From contig DAHXMX010000063.1 in assembly GCA_027371515.1 (NCBI GenBank), positions 1 to 5,348 on the forward strand: a DNA stretch of 5,348 nt, written 5' to 3'. The notes beneath the pieces are model-generated. The model was not told where the DNA came from. It saw only the letters and a program-made list of their open reading frames with translations, and ran no database searches. This document shows, in pieces, positions 4,561 to 5,348 of the stretch. The position numbers were made by a program, and so were the translations under genes. This DNA comes from Neisseriaceae bacterium. GTDB lineage: Bacteria; Pseudomonadota; Gammaproteobacteria; Burkholderiales; UBA11063. Numbering within the stretch: the first letter of the stretch is position 1; each line of letters begins with the position of its first letter.

Positions 4561-5348
4561 ATGATAAATAGATTATCGGTAGATGAGTTTTATAATGAAA
4601 TCACCAAAAAAAATATTGGTGTTTATACAAAAGAAGAACAAGAAAAACTATTAAATAGTCGGGTTATCATATTTGGCCTAGGCGGTGTAGGTGGTATGGA
4701 GGCAATTTTGTGCGCTCGAAGTGGCATAGGGCATATAAGTGGAGTTGATCCGGATATTTTTGAATTATCAAATACTAATCGTCAAATGATTGCAATGACT
4801 TCAACAATGAATGAATATAAGAGTGTTGCAACTGAAAAACATTTAAAAGATATAAATCCATTTATTAGCACATGTTTTCATAATATACGTGTTACTGAAG
4901 ATAATGTGTATGAATTAATTAAAGGTCATAATTTGGTTCTTGAAGCACTTGATGATATGCCTTCTCGTATTGTTGTACATCGCGCTGCTAAAGATTTAGG
5001 AATTCCAAGTATTGCAATGTCTGGTAGTCCACCACATCGTGGATTTGTATCTTCATTTTTCCCAGATGGGATATCTTATGAGGATGCATTAAATATTCCA
5101 ACTCATGGTAAAGCAATCTCAGATCCTGAAGTTAGTGAATTTATTCACAATATTAAAAAGAAACGTGCTCAATACTCAGTATCGCAAGGTGCTCCACAGT
5201 CTTGGGCTGATGATTACTGTAGTGGTAAAGTTGGTTGGATTATTACTCCAATTCGTGCTTCACTTATCGCATCATTTAGTTGCCATGAGTTGGAATATTT
5301 AATGCATCCTCATAAGATATCCCATCTGGGAAAAATGAAGATACAAAT
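4561..5348 (+). CDS. ThiF/MoeB/HesA-type E1-like adenylyltransferase, partial and chimeric at its 3' end
   Basis: The frame is open from ATG at 4561 to the window edge (262 codons, no stop). ThiF-fold enzymes bind ATP and adenylate the C-terminus of a ubiquitin-like protein or a related carboxylate. Seen here: a nucleotide loop IIFGLGGVGG (36-45), D63 in GVDPDIFELSN, N73-R74-Q75, K87, and the metal/ATP-site region LVLEALDD (125-132). No pair of zinc-binding CXXC motifs is seen; cysteines at 51, 105 and 220 are the candidates for a thioester. It does not match TcdA (CsdL) closely enough to name, and its substrate is unknown. AAAAGG at 4550-4555 supports the start. Residues from about 242 (HELEYLMHPHKISHL onward) are encoded by an inverted copy of codons 161-183 and use codons such as CTG, TCC and AAG that are scarce upstream, so that tail is probably not real protein. 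Genuine sequence covers about 240 residues. Confidence 0.85.
   Translation, partial: MINRLSVDEFYNEITKKNIGVYTKEEQEKLLNSRVIIFGLGGVGGMEAILCARSGIGHISGVDPDIFELSNTNRQMIAMTSTMNEYKSVATEKHLKDINPFISTCFHNIRVTEDNVYELIKGHNLVLEALDDMPSRIVVHRAAKDLGIPSIAMSGSPPHRGFVSSFFPDGISYEDALNIPTHGKAISDPEVSEFIHNIKKKRAQYSVSQGAPQSWADDYCSGKVGWIITPIRASLIASFSCHELEYLMHPHKISHLGKMKIQ
5043..5108. repeat. Inner arm of the right inverted repeat
   Basis: These 66 bases are the exact reverse complement of 5283-5348, with 174 bp between. They encode codons 161-183 of the adenylyltransferase in good family context (GFVSSFFPDGISYEDAL), so this arm is the genuine copy. Confidence 0.9.
5283..5348. repeat. Right inverted-repeat arm, probable fold-back artefact
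   Basis: This is a perfect 66-bp reverse complement of 5043-5108, running exactly to the last base of the window. The match breaks at 5282/5109. It lies antisense to real coding sequence and stays open in frame by chance, mimicking a continued gene. Confidence 0.9.

Noticed and set aside
5105..5302. A 65-codon + strand frame inside the adenylyltransferase region
   Set aside because: It lies in another frame of a gene with clear ThiF motifs and crosses the inverted-repeat junction.
1..5348. A small linear replicon with hairpin telomeres
   Set aside because: Both edges are inverted repeats, but the arms differ in sequence and length, have 280- and 174-bp spacers, one cuts through a housekeeping-type gene, and there is no replication or telomere-resolvase gene.

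Overview
The window is a compact, AT-rich (roughly 30% GC), gene-dense piece of what looks like a gammaproteobacterial chromosome. The main taxonomic clue is the tRNA hydroxylase TrhO, which matches the long E. coli-type protein almost end to end. The low GC, the metabolite:H+ symporter and the reliance on salvage transport suggest a host-associated or intracellular lineage (Legionellales/Francisella-like). That placement is inference and was not tested.

Layout. Positions 1-491 hold no large gene. There are two good sigma70-type promoters pointing right, a possible 36-residue ORF with a strong Shine-Dalgarno (289-399) and a palindromic hairpin (435-460). An MHS-family MFS transporter follows on + (492-1748). 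It converges on trhO, on - (1809-2858), across a shared 12-bp-stem terminator. Upstream of trhO on - lies a two-gene unit: a YhhQ/VUT-type queuosine-precursor transporter (3661-4350, apparently starting at ATT) followed 5 bp later by a small radical SAM protein (2957-3655) with a CX4CX2C cluster motif. A divergent control region (4351-4560) separates this unit from a ThiF/E1-like adenylyltransferase on +, which runs off the right edge.

How the genes fit together. The transporter and radical SAM pair looks like a queuosine-salvage unit. TrhO makes ho5U at tRNA position 34, and queuosine is also a position-34 modification, so three neighbouring genes plausibly serve the tRNA wobble base. The trhO and transporter promoters share an identical 14-bp block with a palindromic core and an extended -10.

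Assembly warning. Both window ends finish exactly inside perfect inverted repeats: 1-35 mirrors 316-350, and 5283-5348 mirrors 5043-5108. The right-hand repeat runs antisense through a coding gene. This is best read as fold-back chimeras at contig ends, as produced by multiple-displacement amplification of single cells, and not as biology. The last ~22 codons of the adenylyltransferase and the first 35 bases should not be trusted. I found no RNA gene, CRISPR array, insertion sequence or phage gene.
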